Shown here: piece after piece, positions 12,005 through 21,177 of the stretch
How the letters are laid out: the number at the start of each line of letters is the position of its first letter
Position numbering within the stretch: the first letter of the stretch is position 1
DNA from: Vibrio neptunius
GTDB lineage: Bacteria > Pseudomonadota > Gammaproteobacteria > Enterobacterales > Vibrionaceae
DNA: 64,000 bases
Reading direction: 5' to 3'
Assembly (NCBI GenBank): GCA_019339365.1
Contig: CP079859.1
Span: 992,001 to 1,056,000, forward strand
Program-made: the position numbers and the translations under genes
Notes under the pieces: generated by a model
Told to the model about the DNA's origin: nothing
Seen by the model: only the letters and a program-made list of their open reading frames with translations
Database searches by the model: none

Positions 12005-12976
12005 TTGGGGTGGGAATTGCAACTGCACGAACTAGTCAATACGATTGGGCAAGATCTTCAGCGCCGCTACGGGGAGAAAGTACATAAGTTGACGTTACAT
12101 GGTGGCTTTAGCTGTCCAAATAGAGATGGAACAATAGGCCGAGGAGGGTGTACTTTCTGTAATGTTGCTTCTTTTTCAGACGAAAAAAATCAGATCAAGA
12201 GCATAGGTGAACAGCTCAAAGATCGCGCTGGTGAAATCAGCAGAGCGGAAAAATATCTTGCTTATTTTCAGGCCTACACCAGCACCTATGCAGAAGTCGA
12301 AGTGTTGAAACGTATGTATGAACAGGCATTAAAAACGGCAAACATTGTTGGACTGTGCGTTGGAACAAGACCTGACTGTGTTCCTGATGCAGTGTTAGAG
12401 CTTTTGGCGAGTTATGTGCGGCGAGGTTATGAAGTCTGGCTTGAGCTCGGTCTTCAGACTGCGAACAATCATACCCTTAAGCGTATAAATCGCGGCCATG
12501 ATTTTAATTGTTATGCTAGCATCGCTAAACGAGCGAGAGCTTTAGGTATTAAAGTCTGTACCCACTTAATAGTTGGCCTACCGAAAGAAACCCACCAAGA
12601 TAACATTGATACGATGCGTAAAGTTATTGATGTCGGAACTGATGGGATCAAACTTCACAGCTTGCACATTGTAGAAGGTAGTACCATGGCTAAAGCTTGG
12701 AAGGCAGGCAAGCTTAATGCTCCCTCTCTGCAGCAATATGTGGATACTGCTAGCGCAATGATCCGCATGACACCACCCGATATTGTGTTTCATCGGGTTT
12801 CTTCAGCAGTTCGTGGGCCGACACTACTCGCACCTATATGGAGTGAGAATCGTTGGTTAGCCATGACAGAAATTGGACGTACGCTTGAGCGTGATGGGCC
12901 ACAAGGTTCCTTAATTAACCAACCTTTTTTATATACAAAACCCTCAATAAATACAGAAAAATCAGCAATAAGCTGA
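12005..12976 (+). CDS. yhcC: YhcC-family (TIGR01212) radical SAM protein
   Basis: Radical SAM enzyme of about 320 residues. The cluster ligands appear as CPNRDGTIGRGGCTFC, the spaced three-Cys variant typical of this family, and the C-terminal part contains the TIM-barrel core. The physiological substrate of YhcC is not established to my knowledge. The only possible starts are TTG codons: 12005 and 12017. The second (MQLHELVNTIGQDL) lies behind GGGGTGGGA and agrees with homologues as I remember them, so the true start may be 12017. The neighbourhood (divergent gltB, downstream arcB) is the same as in E. coli, except that a diguanylate cyclase gene is inserted before arcB. Confidence 0.88.
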   Translation: MGWELQLHELVNTIGQDLQRRYGEKVHKLTLHGGFSCPNRDGTIGRGGCTFCNVASFSDEKNQIKSIGEQLKDRAGEISRAEKYLAYFQAYTSTYAEVEVLKRMYEQALKTANIVGLCVGTRPDCVPDAVLELLASYVRRGYEVWLELGLQTANNHTLKRINRGHDFNCYASIAKRARALGIKVCTHLIVGLPKETHQDNIDTMRKVIDVGTDGIKLHSLHIVEGSTMAKAWKAGKLNAPSLQQYVDTASAMIRMTPPDIVFHRVSSAVRGPTLLAPIWSENRWLAMTEIGRTLERDGPQGSLINQPFLYTKPSINTEKSAIS

Positions 12977-13026
12977 TATCTTTTGTAACCTTAGTATTAG
13001 GTTGCAGATGGACATAGAGTATTAGA

Positions 13027-14775
13027 ATGGAGCAGGTGTTTTACTGGTTATTGGATACCTCCCATGGGCATGGTTTTGGCCTTGTTGTCATTCTGTTTTG
13101 TGTGATTATGTCCTTTGTGCTCTATTCTCGCTTACAAAAACATATTGAGGCGTTGGTTCAGGATACACCGACAGCCTTGATATTAGTTGAAGCTCAGTCT
13201 GGTAAGTTACTTCTTGCCAATAAGGGTGCCATGCAATTGCTGGCAATTCGCCGGGTAGGTAAATCGTATCTTTTGCCCGACACCGTTCCATGTCAATTCT
13301 TACTATCGATAATCAACCAGTTCTCTGGCGAAGGGTTTAAGCGCTTTCCTATAGAATGGCGGGTGTCGAAAAATACCCGTGTTAAGGTAGAGATGAGTGG
13401 CCGTAGAACCATTTACCGGAGACGTGTTTCTTGGCTGCTATATCTGTCTTCCTACCAAGCAACTGAGGATGAAATGGCGCGAGAAATTGAGTCTCTTTCA
13501 GTGGTCAGAAGTGCATTGGATAACCTTTCTGAATTGGTTTTTATAAAAAATAACGAAGGTGAATTAATTTCAACGAATCGTGCATTTGAACGTTTCTGGG
13601 GCGTACGTGCTGAGGAAGGCAGTGAAGACATTAAAGGAGTCGTTAAAGGGCGGGCAAATAAACGCCGCTGGACCACAAATGCCGATGGCCGAAGTTGCCT
13701 ACTCGAAACCTATCAGAATATTTTGATTTCTTCATCAGGGGAAACGATGGGAAGCATAGGTATCAGTCATGATGTGACGGACTGGCACAATATGCAACAA
13801 AACCTCCGTAATGAGATGGACAAGCGTCGTGATACTGAAGTGGCTTTGGCTCAGCGCGATACCATTTTGCAAAATATTCTAGAGTCCAGCCCTGACTCTA
13901 TAGGTATATTTAACGAGAATATGGTCTATCAGGCATGTAATAAGCCATTTGTTCGCGCTCTTGGTATTTCTGATGTTGATGATCTCATCGGTAAACGGTT
14001 GCAAGATGTGATTCCTGATGATGTATATAGCCGTTTGTCTGAAACGGATCAAAAGGTGCTGTATGAGGGAAAGTCATTGCGTTACATTGACAAGGCAATC
14101 AATAGTAACGGTGAGTTCACTTGGTATGATGTGGTGAAATCGCCTTTTCGCGATCCTGCTTCAGGTACGAATGGTGTCTTGGTCATGGCTAGGGATGTCT
14201 CTGATCGTTATCTTGCTGCGCAAAAACTTGAAGAGGCGAATCAGGAACTCGAGCGGCTCAGCTTTATTGATAGTTTGACGCAAATTCCGAATCGACGTCG
14301 ATTTGATGAACAGTTAGCGACCTTGTGGCCATTGCATATACGTGAGCGTCAGCCTCTAAGCGTTATGTTATGTGATATCGACTATTTCAAAGGCTTCAAC
14401 GACTATTATGGACATCAAACAGGTGATGAAGCCCTAGCTAAAGTTGCAGGGGTGTTCAAGTCAGTGTTATTTCGAACCAGTGATTGCGTGGCTCGATATG
14501 GCGGTGAGGAGTTTGGTTTTATTTTACCTAATACAACGGTTGACGGTGCCTTGCAGGTTGCAGAAAAGATTCACCAAGAAGTGAAGTTGTTGCATTTAGA
14601 GCATTGTGCTTCAGAAGCCTCCTCCATCTTGACCGTGAGTATTGGTATCGCGACTCTTTCTCCTCAACCTATGGACAATAGCGAAAGCTTGATTGCTCTG
14701 GCTGACAGTGCTTTGTATCAGGCGAAAGCAAATGGACGCAATCAAACTTGTGTCCATCACACATCAGACAATTAA
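13027..14775 (+). CDS. PAS-domain diguanylate cyclase (GGDEF protein)
   Basis: 582-residue predicted membrane-linked enzyme making cyclic di-GMP from two GTP. One transmembrane segment near residues 16-33 is followed by about three PAS-like sensor regions (roughly 45-140, 155-265, 275-400) and a C-terminal GGDEF domain (about 415-575). The active-site motif is GGEEF at 492-496, a functional variant. An RxxD inhibitory site (RTSD, 483-486) sits exactly five residues before it, so product inhibition is likely kept. No EAL domain. It lies between yhcC and arcB, the place where E. coli has none. The input signal is not visible from sequence. Confidence 0.93.
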   Translation: MEQVFYWLLDTSHGHGFGLVVILFCVIMSFVLYSRLQKHIEALVQDTPTALILVEAQSGKLLLANKGAMQLLAIRRVGKSYLLPDTVPCQFLLSIINQFSGEGFKRFPIEWRVSKNTRVKVEMSGRRTIYRRRVSWLLYLSSYQATEDEMAREIESLSVVRSALDNLSELVFIKNNEGELISTNRAFERFWGVRAEEGSEDIKGVVKGRANKRRWTTNADGRSCLLETYQNILISSSGETMGSIGISHDVTDWHNMQQNLRNEMDKRRDTEVALAQRDTILQNILESSPDSIGIFNENMVYQACNKPFVRALGISDVDDLIGKRLQDVIPDDVYSRLSETDQKVLYEGKSLRYIDKAINSNGEFTWYDVVKSPFRDPASGTNGVLVMARDVSDRYLAAQKLEEANQELERLSFIDSLTQIPNRRRFDEQLATLWPLHIRERQPLSVMLCDIDYFKGFNDYYGHQTGDEALAKVAGVFKSVLFRTSDCVARYGGEEFGFILPNTTVDGALQVAEKIHQEVKLLHLEHCASEASSILTVSIGIATLSPQPMDNSESLIALADSALYQAKANGRNQTCVHHTSDN

Positions 14776-14856
14776 CGTCGTCAGGACCTAGGTTCCCTTA
14801 GCCGTGCTCAGTGAAAACAGGTAGTATTTACCTAACCTTGTCGCACGGAGCGCTCA

Positions 14857-17196
14857 ATGAAACCGATAAAAAACCTCGCTCAGTATTATGTCGATCTTCT
14901 GGTTAAGCTCGGCATTTTGCGTTTCTCAATTTTACTTGCCTTGGCATTAGTCGCTTTAGCTGTTGTCGTTCAGGTTGGCATTACGTTAGTTTTGAGTGGC
15001 CATGTGGATGACATTGATATCGTTCGCTCTGTATTTTTCGGTCTGCTGATCACACCTTGGGCTGTGTACTTCCTTTCAGTGGTAGTCGATCAGCTTGAGG
15101 AGTCGCGCCAACGCCTGTCCAAGCTTGTTTCTAAACTCAAAGATATGCGCTCTCGGGATCAGGACTTGAATCATAAGCTGCAGCAAAACATTGCCAAGCT
15201 CAATCAGGAAATTGAAGAGCGGATTAAAGCTGAAGAAGCACGCGAAGAAGCAATGAAAGATCTCGAAAATGAGGTTTATCAGCGTGAGCGTACTCAACTT
15301 GAGTTAGCTGAAAGAACCGCGCTACTTCGTTCATTTATAGATGCTTCTCCTGATCTTATATACTACCGCAATGCCGATGGTGTGTTCTCTGGCTGTAACC
15401 GTGCCATGGAAGAGTTGACTGGTAAAAAAGAAAATCAATTAGTCGGTTTAACACCATGGGACGTTTATAGCAGAGAAGTTGCTCAGCAGATTGTCGATAC
15501 AGATGAAAAGGTGTTTGCAAACAATCAGGCGTTGACCTATGAGCAATGGTTGGAATACCCAGATGGTCGTAAGAACTATTTTGAATTGCGTAAAGTTCCG
15601 TTTTATAGCAAGGATGGCCGTCATCTTGGATTGGTTGGTTTTGGACGTGACATTACCGAGCGTAAGCGTCATGAAGAATCTTTGAAGAAAGCGAGTCGAG
15701 ATAAAACGACTTTCATTTCAACCATCAGCCATGAACTGCGAACACCTCTTAATGGTATTGTTGGATTGAGCCGCATGCTGCTTGATACGACATTGACAGA
15801 TGAGCAGCGAAACCACATGCAAACTATCAATGTTAGCGCGATTACTCTTGGTAATATTTTTAACGATATTATTGATATGGATAAGTTTGATCGCCGTAAG
15901 CTTGAGCTTTTCCCGTCGTCACTGAATTTTGAAGAGTTTGTTGCTGAAATAGAGAGCATTTCTGCCTTAATGGCGTCTCAGAAAGGTCTGCGCTTTGACC
16001 TTGAGCGTCTTAGTGAACTTCCAACGGCAATTGATGTAGATGCAACCCGATTGAGGCAGGTGTTGTGGAATTTGATTAGCAACGCCATGAAGTTCACCAA
16101 AGAAGGCGGTGTTGTAATGACGGTAGAAGCTGAAGTCGATGAAGAGTTTGCTCGCATTACAATGGAAATTGAAGACAGTGGTATTGGGATACCGGAAGCC
16201 GAATTGGAAAAGATTTTTGCCATGTATTATCAAGTTAAATCGGGCAAAGATAATCTGCATGCTGTTGGTACGGGGATTGGCCTTGCCGTGTCTAAACAAC
16301 TGATTAAGATGATGGATGGAGATATTACGGTAAGCAGCGAGGAAGGCTTTGGTAGTACCTTTACCGTGACTATTCATGTCCCTCTATCTCAGGCCGTGGA
16401 AGAGTCTGGAGTCCCTGATACTGAGCGTAAGGAACTTAATATCTTTATGGTTGAAGATATTGAACTCAACATCACTGTTGCGCGCTCGCTGCTTGAAAGT
16501 ATGGGGCATGAGGTTAGTGTCGCCATGACCGGGCAAGATGCGATCGAAATGTTTGACCCTGAGATCTATGATCTCGCCTTTCTCGATATACAGCTTCCGG
16601 ATATGACAGGTTTCGATGTCGCAGAATTTTATCGTAAAACCTATAAAGATTTACCTCCTTTGGTCGCCCTTACTGCTAATGTACTGAAGAATAAAAATGA
16701 GTATCTTGAAAAAGGCATGGACGATGCGATTAGTAAACCCCTATCGGTGATCGCGGTGCAGGAAGTGATTGCCAAGTTTACCTCGGATGAAGTGTACCAA
16801 CGTCCAGAGCCTGTTGAAGAGGTCGATATTCCAGAAATTAACGATTTATACAGCCGAGTGCTGGACCTAGAGATGCTGGACTCTTACGTGGGTATTGTTG
16901 GTGCTAAGCCAGTGCTGGATAGTATTGATATGTTTGAGAACATGATGCCAGAATACATTGAAGTGCTTAATTCGAATATGACAGCGAAGCATCAAGACGG
17001 TATTGTTTCTGAAGCGCATAAGATTAAAGGCGCAGCGGGCTCTATTGGCCTCAAACATATTCAGAAAATTGCTCAGAAAGCACAATCCCCTGACTTGCCT
17101 GCATGGTGGGAAAATATCGATGACTGGGTTGAAGAAATAAAGAATGAATATCAGAATGATATTCAGATTCTGAAAGAGTGGTTGGCTCAAAGGTGA
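14857..17196 (+). CDS. arcB: Aerobic respiration control hybrid histidine kinase ArcB
   Basis: Tripartite inner-membrane sensor that reads the redox state of the quinone pool and phosphorylates ArcA. 779 residues: two transmembrane helices (about 22-41 and 58-77), a coiled-coil linker, a PAS domain (about 155-270), the HisKA domain with His-292 in STISHELRTPLNG, an ATPase domain (NLISNAMKFT, DSGIGIP, GTGIGLAVSK), a receiver domain with Asp-577 (AFLDIQLPDMTG) and an HPt domain with His-721 (EAHKIKGAAGS). All phospho-relay residues are present. The PAS-side redox cysteines were not checked residue by residue. The start ATG follows ACGGAG. A lipoprotein gene begins five bases after the stop. Confidence 0.97.
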   Translation: MKPIKNLAQYYVDLLVKLGILRFSILLALALVALAVVVQVGITLVLSGHVDDIDIVRSVFFGLLITPWAVYFLSVVVDQLEESRQRLSKLVSKLKDMRSRDQDLNHKLQQNIAKLNQEIEERIKAEEAREEAMKDLENEVYQRERTQLELAERTALLRSFIDASPDLIYYRNADGVFSGCNRAMEELTGKKENQLVGLTPWDVYSREVAQQIVDTDEKVFANNQALTYEQWLEYPDGRKNYFELRKVPFYSKDGRHLGLVGFGRDITERKRHEESLKKASRDKTTFISTISHELRTPLNGIVGLSRMLLDTTLTDEQRNHMQTINVSAITLGNIFNDIIDMDKFDRRKLELFPSSLNFEEFVAEIESISALMASQKGLRFDLERLSELPTAIDVDATRLRQVLWNLISNAMKFTKEGGVVMTVEAEVDEEFARITMEIEDSGIGIPEAELEKIFAMYYQVKSGKDNLHAVGTGIGLAVSKQLIKMMDGDITVSSEEGFGSTFTVTIHVPLSQAVEESGVPDTERKELNIFMVEDIELNITVARSLLESMGHEVSVAMTGQDAIEMFDPEIYDLAFLDIQLPDMTGFDVAEFYRKTYKDLPPLVALTANVLKNKNEYLEKGMDDAISKPLSVIAVQEVIAKFTSDEVYQRPEPVEEVDIPEINDLYSRVLDLEMLDSYVGIVGAKPVLDSIDMFENMMPEYIEVLNSNMTAKHQDGIVSEAHKIKGAAGSIGLKHIQKIAQKAQSPDLPAWWENIDDWVEEIKNEYQNDIQILKEWLAQR

Positions 17197-17201
17197 TAAC
17201 A

Positions 17202-17648
17202 ATGAAAAAAATCGCATTAGTCGTTCTTGGCGCAGTGCTTTTAGCAGGGTGTTCAACCGCACCAGTCGGTTGGGAACAAAGAAACCAAGCAACAGTTGAA
17301 GAAGCGACGGTACGCTTGAAGAGTAACCTTTGGTTGAATAAGATGCCGACCTTAGGTGAAGTCCAAGATCAAACGCTCCATGGTTCGCTGTATCTAGAGT
17401 CTGACAAGCTATTACCCGCAACTCTGGAAGTTGACAGTATTTCTATTAAGCAAGGTGATGATAGCTGGACTATTGATGGTGAATTACTGGAATTACGCAC
17501 ACATAATCAAAGTCACTGGGAGGTCGCTTTTGTGTGGCAGTTTGCTGTGAATGCAGATCAACCAGTGGATGTGGCTGTCATGCTTAAGAACGGTGATAAG
17601 GTCGAGTGGCTGGTAGAAAAAGAAGTAGCAATAGATACAGTCTATTAG
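17202..17648 (+). CDS. Small lipoprotein of unknown function
   Basis: 148 residues. MKKIALVVLGAVLLAGCS is a standard lipoprotein signal with lipobox LAGC; residue +2 after the Cys is Ser, which does not suggest retention in the inner membrane. The mature part (about 130 residues, rich in beta-forming stretches, two or three Trp-containing segments) matches no family I can name. The ATG at 17202 follows AAGGTGA and lies five bases after the arcB stop, so it is probably co-transcribed with and translationally coupled to arcB. A terminator follows at once. A longer frame from 17178 is open but would spoil the signal peptide. Confidence 0.85.
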   Translation: MKKIALVVLGAVLLAGCSTAPVGWEQRNQATVEEATVRLKSNLWLNKMPTLGEVQDQTLHGSLYLESDKLLPATLEVDSISIKQGDDSWTIDGELLELRTHNQSHWEVAFVWQFAVNADQPVDVAVMLKNGDKVEWLVEKEVAIDTVY

Positions 17649-17669
17649 TCACTGGTCTCCCAGAGATCG

Positions 17670-17704
17670 AAAAGGTTGATGCCAAGGCATCAACCTTTTT
17701 CGTT
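17670..17704. terminator. Bidirectional terminator between the arcB lipoprotein gene and tolC
   Basis: Perfect 14-bp stem AAAAGGTTGATGCC / GGCATCAACCTTTT with a 2-nt spacer, followed by TTTTTCGTTTT on the plus strand and by a T-run on the minus strand. It serves the convergent plus-strand lipoprotein gene and minus-strand tolC. Confidence 0.88.
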
Positions 17705-19030
17705 TTAGCTACTCGCTGGCGCCTCTTTCAAACCAGCATTGATATCGAGAACATCCTGTTCGCTTAAAGTTCCGACGGCTTGGCGAAGTTTTAATACGCT
17801 CAGAATGTAATCGTAACGTGCGTTAGATAAATTCTTGTTCGCATCATACAAGTTGCGAGTCGAATCGAGAACATCAACGATAGTACGAGTACCAACATCG
17901 AACCCCGCCTCAGTGGCTTCTAAAGCAGACTTAGTCGATACAACGGTTTGTTCATAAGCACGCAGTGCTCCAATTGAAGCGCTGATGTCATTGTTAAAAG
18001 CACGTACGTTTTTTACTACGCCGCGGTAAGTGGCTTCTAAATCTTGGCTCGCTGCTACGTAATCAAATTCAGCTTGCTTGGTGAGAGAGGTCGTTGAACC
18101 ACCCGTGTATAGAGGTACCGACAAATTTAGCCCGATGTTAAAGCCATCTGAGTCATAATCACCAGAGCTTGGGGTACTATTCATTTGTTCGGCAAGGCTG
18201 TAGTTACCATCCAAAGTTAATGAAGGTAGGTGACCTGAGCTTTGAAGTGAAATGTTATCCTTGGCGATATCTTGTGCGATACGTGAAGACAGTAGGCTCA
18301 GGTTTTTCTGCTGAGCTTCTTCAACTAAAGCGTCGACTGGCGTTTGAGTTTTAGTCGCAGAGAAACGAGTAATGTCTAATACATTTAGATTGGCGTGTTC
18401 TAGGCCGGTGATCTCTCGTAAACCCTCGTAGCTGTTTACCAAACTATTTTCAGCTAATACCTCATCAGCTAACACTGAGTCGTACTGCGCCTGCGCATCA
18501 TGTACGTCAGTAATGGCAGAAAGGCCTACTTCAAAACGTTGTTTAGTTTGCTCTAATTGGCGACCCACTGCCGCTTTTTCGGCTTGAACAAAAACCAAAT
18601 TGTCTTTTGCTCTTAGCACTTCAAAATAGGCAGTGGCAACCCTAAGAATGAGATCTTGCTGGGCTGCTGCATAAGTCGCGTCAGCTTGGCGTGCCGTTTT
18701 TTCCGCTGTATCTAGAGTTATCCAGCTTGAGCGCTTGTATAACTCTTGGGTAAAGCCTACTGCGGCAGTCCAAACGTCAGAATCGTATGTGGCACTGTTA
18801 CGTTCACCACGGTTTACGTCATAAGCTGCTGTTAAACTAATTTGAGGTAGTAAGGTTGCACGGCTAGAAGTCACCGCTTCAAATGCAGAATCGCGAGAAG
18901 CTGCTGCGCTAAGTAATGTTGGGTCGTTATCTTTTGCTTGGTTATAAATTTCCGTCAGTGTGTCAGCGAAAGCATTTGTGCTCAGGCTTCCTAGTGCTGC
19001 ACTGATAAATAGTGGAAGCAGTTTTTTCAT
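17705..19030 (-). CDS. tolC: Outer membrane efflux channel TolC
   Basis: Trimeric outer-membrane exit duct for tripartite drug pumps and type I secretion. 441 residues from ATG 19030, the start that gives a clean signal peptide MKKLLPLFISAALGSLSTNAFA with cleavage before Asp-23; an AGGA site precedes it. The frame is open to 19069, but that would bury the signal. Two internal OEP repeats of helix-rich sequence are visible (around 25-215 and 230-430), with the family pattern of long alpha-helical hairpins. Divergent from nudF, as in E. coli. It lacks the long C-terminal tail of E. coli TolC. Confidence 0.96.
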   Translation of the reverse strand: MKKLLPLFISAALGSLSTNAFADTLTEIYNQAKDNDPTLLSAAASRDSAFEAVTSSRATLLPQISLTAAYDVNRGERNSATYDSDVWTAAVGFTQELYKRSSWITLDTAEKTARQADATYAAAQQDLILRVATAYFEVLRAKDNLVFVQAEKAAVGRQLEQTKQRFEVGLSAITDVHDAQAQYDSVLADEVLAENSLVNSYEGLREITGLEHANLNVLDITRFSATKTQTPVDALVEEAQQKNLSLLSSRIAQDIAKDNISLQSSGHLPSLTLDGNYSLAEQMNSTPSSGDYDSDGFNIGLNLSVPLYTGGSTTSLTKQAEFDYVAASQDLEATYRGVVKNVRAFNNDISASIGALRAYEQTVVSTKSALEATEAGFDVGTRTIVDVLDSTRNLYDANKNLSNARYDYILSVLKLRQAVGTLSEQDVLDINAGLKEAPASS

Positions 19031-19263
19031 AGGTCCTATTCCTGCCAAAATATGAAAAAGGTGACTCATCGAGAGTTTAACTCATACTGATGCTAATTCA
19101 CGCAAAACTTTGCAAATTTTTACACTTAACTATCCACTTGTGCAATATATTTAATTCATCAATTTAACTCAGAATACAAAAATTGTATAAAAAGTTGAGC
19201 CATATCCTTGGAAGTTAAGCTTTTGTCTGAGTAAACTATAAGATTCACTCACTGAGGTGCCGA

Positions 19264-19899
19264 ATGCAACTATCTGACAGTCAACAAAGTGAATTTACTC
19301 CACAAGATGTAGAGATTATCTCAAAAGAAACTCTATTTAAGGGCTTTTTTAAGATGGTTAAGTATCGCTTTCGACATAAATTGTTTGAAGGAGGTTGGAG
19401 TGAAGTGATTGAACGTGAAATGTTCGAGCGAGGGCACGCTGCGGCTCTACTGCCATATGACCCAGTGACGGATCAGGTTGTGTTGATTGAACAAATTCGA
19501 GTGGGGGCTTTGGAGCATGCTCATCCATGGCAACTAGAAATTGTCGCTGGGATGATTGATACACAAGAGTCACCAGAAGAGGTGGTTCGTCGCGAAGCGG
19601 CAGAAGAAGCCGGCATTTCAGTTGATGGGTTAATCAAAGTGATGTCCTATTATCCTTCTTCTGGAGGCTGTTCAGAGAAACTGGATGTGTACGTTGGGAA
19701 AGCCCAAGCTTCCTCCGCACATGGCGTTCATGGTTTAGACTATGAAGGTGAGGATATCCGAGTTCATGTGGTTGATCGCGAGGTCGCCTATCAATGGGTC
19801 ACGGACGGGAAATTTGAAAATGGTGCTTCGATCATTGCTTTGCAGTGGTTACAGCTCAACTACCAAGCAGTAAGAGAACAATGGCACAAGCAGCAGTAA
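19264..19899 (+). CDS. nudF: ADP-ribose pyrophosphatase (Nudix hydrolase)
   Basis: Cytoplasmic Nudix enzyme that hydrolyses ADP-ribose to AMP and ribose 5-phosphate. 211 residues, with the Nudix box GMIDTQESPEEVVRREAAEEAGI region at about 98-120 fulfilling GX5EX7REUXEEXGU. The start follows GAGGTG. It overlaps the next gene, yqiB, by 19 nt and is the first gene of the conserved nudF-yqiB-cpdA-yqiA group beside parE. Confidence 0.95.
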   Translation: MQLSDSQQSEFTPQDVEIISKETLFKGFFKMVKYRFRHKLFEGGWSEVIEREMFERGHAAALLPYDPVTDQVVLIEQIRVGALEHAHPWQLEIVAGMIDTQESPEEVVRREAAEEAGISVDGLIKVMSYYPSSGGCSEKLDVYVGKAQASSAHGVHGLDYEGEDIRVHVVDREVAYQWVTDGKFENGASIIALQWLQLNYQAVREQWHKQQ

Positions 19900-20321
19900 A
19901 AAAGGCGTATCACGTTGATTTAGCAGATTTGATGCGTACCTATGAAACCAATTACGCCAAGCTCAACGCTTTACTTCCACTTGGAGCAAAGGTCGGAGAT
20001 TTACGCTGCTATCAAGCTGCTGACATGGCGTATCAAATTCAAGTGGTCGAAGTCACAAAGTACACAACTTTGGTCGATATTTGTCAAAGTGATGATATAC
20101 CGGTGTTTCCATTGCCAAAAATGTCTGTCAGGCTCTATCACGATGCTCGTGTCGCCGAGGTATGCGAGTGCGAACATTTAAAACGAGTGAATGCTCGATA
20201 CGAATATCCCAATGACAAAATGGTTCAACAAGATGAGAAAGTACAATTGAATCGTTTCTTGGGTGATTGGTTATCTTTTTGCTTAAGGCATGGTATCAGC
20301 CGGACGCCGATCAATATTTAG
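19881..20321 (+). CDS. yqiB: YqiB-like DUF1249 protein
   Basis: 146 residues from ATG 19881 (MAQAAVKKAYHVDLADLMRTYE); the frame is open upstream to 19845. It belongs to the DUF1249 family by its characteristic N-terminal (DLMRTYETNYAKLNALLP) and by position between nudF and cpdA, as in E. coli. Function unknown; no signal peptide or membrane segment, so cytoplasmic. It overlaps nudF by 19 nt, which suggests coupled translation. Confidence 0.9.
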   Translation: MAQAAVKKAYHVDLADLMRTYETNYAKLNALLPLGAKVGDLRCYQAADMAYQIQVVEVTKYTTLVDICQSDDIPVFPLPKMSVRLYHDARVAEVCECEHLKRVNARYEYPNDKMVQQDEKVQLNRFLGDWLSFCLRHGISRTPINI

Positions 20322-20330
20322 GTTTTAGTT

Positions 20331-21149
20331 TTGAAAGTAACGTCAAGCTCATCAGATAGCAGCATTAGGCTGCTCCAGATTACAGATACTCATCTATTTG
20401 AAGCAGCAGATGGAAGCCTTTTGAGTGTGAATACAGGCGACAGTTTTAAAGCTGTCATTGACGCTATTGTCGAAGAAAATCCTGCCTATGATGCCATTTT
20501 GGCGACAGGGGATATTTCACAAGATCATAGCGAAGCTTCTTACCAACGGTTTGAGAAAGGTATTATCCCACTCAAGAAAAAATGTTTCTGGCTGCCGGGT
20601 AATCATGATTTCAAACCGAGCATGACATCAGTGATACCTTCTCCGCAAATTCAGCAAATTGAACATGCACTGTTGGGTGAACAATGGCAGATGATTGTGC
20701 TCGACTCTCAGGTTGCAGGTGTACCGCATGGTCGTTTGAGCGATAAGCAGCTTATGCTTCTTGAGGAAAAGCTCGCTCAGTACCCTCAACGCTACACCCT
20801 GATTTTACTTCATCATCATCCTATACTGGTTGGTAGTGCTTGGCTAGATCAGCACACCTTGAAAGATTCAGAAGATTTATGGCAAATCCTTGATAAACAT
20901 AATAACGTTAAAGCTGTCTTATGTGGTCATGTGCATCAAGATATGAATGTCGTTCGTAAAGGCGTTCGTGTTATGGCAACGCCATCCACCTGCGTTCAGT
21001 TCAAACCACACTGCGATGATTTTGCTTTAGATAATCAGGCTCCAGGTTGGCGTGAACTTCTGTTACACGACGACGGTACTGTCGAGACTGAAGTGAAACG
21101 GCTACCTGTGGGTAGCTTCCAACCTGATTTTCATTCAACGGGCTATTAA
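20331..21149 (+). CDS. cpdA: 3',5'-cyclic AMP phosphodiesterase
   Basis: Metallophosphatase that degrades cAMP and so tunes CRP activity. 272 residues with all calcineurin-like metal motifs in order: QITDTHLF, GDISQDH, LPGNHDF, LHHHP and CGHVH. The tail TPSTCVQFKPHC...APGWRELLLH is nearly the same as E. coli CpdA. The start is TTG at 20331, nine bases after the yqiB stop, with only a weak binding site, so expression may depend on coupling to yqiB. Confidence 0.94.
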   Translation: MKVTSSSSDSSIRLLQITDTHLFEAADGSLLSVNTGDSFKAVIDAIVEENPAYDAILATGDISQDHSEASYQRFEKGIIPLKKKCFWLPGNHDFKPSMTSVIPSPQIQQIEHALLGEQWQMIVLDSQVAGVPHGRLSDKQLMLLEEKLAQYPQRYTLILLHHHPILVGSAWLDQHTLKDSEDLWQILDKHNNVKAVLCGHVHQDMNVVRKGVRVMATPSTCVQFKPHCDDFALDNQAPGWRELLLHDDGTVETEVKRLPVGSFQPDFHSTGY

Positions 21150-21177
21150 ACTTGAATTCTTCTTACTAAGGATCTCT

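Noticed and set aside
15967..16377. Minus-strand ORF of 136 codons inside arcB, and similar long antisense ORFs (16867-17421, 54969-55511, 56490-56969)
   Set aside because: They lie wholly or mainly opposite conserved genes, without plausible starts or domain features; antisense shadows.
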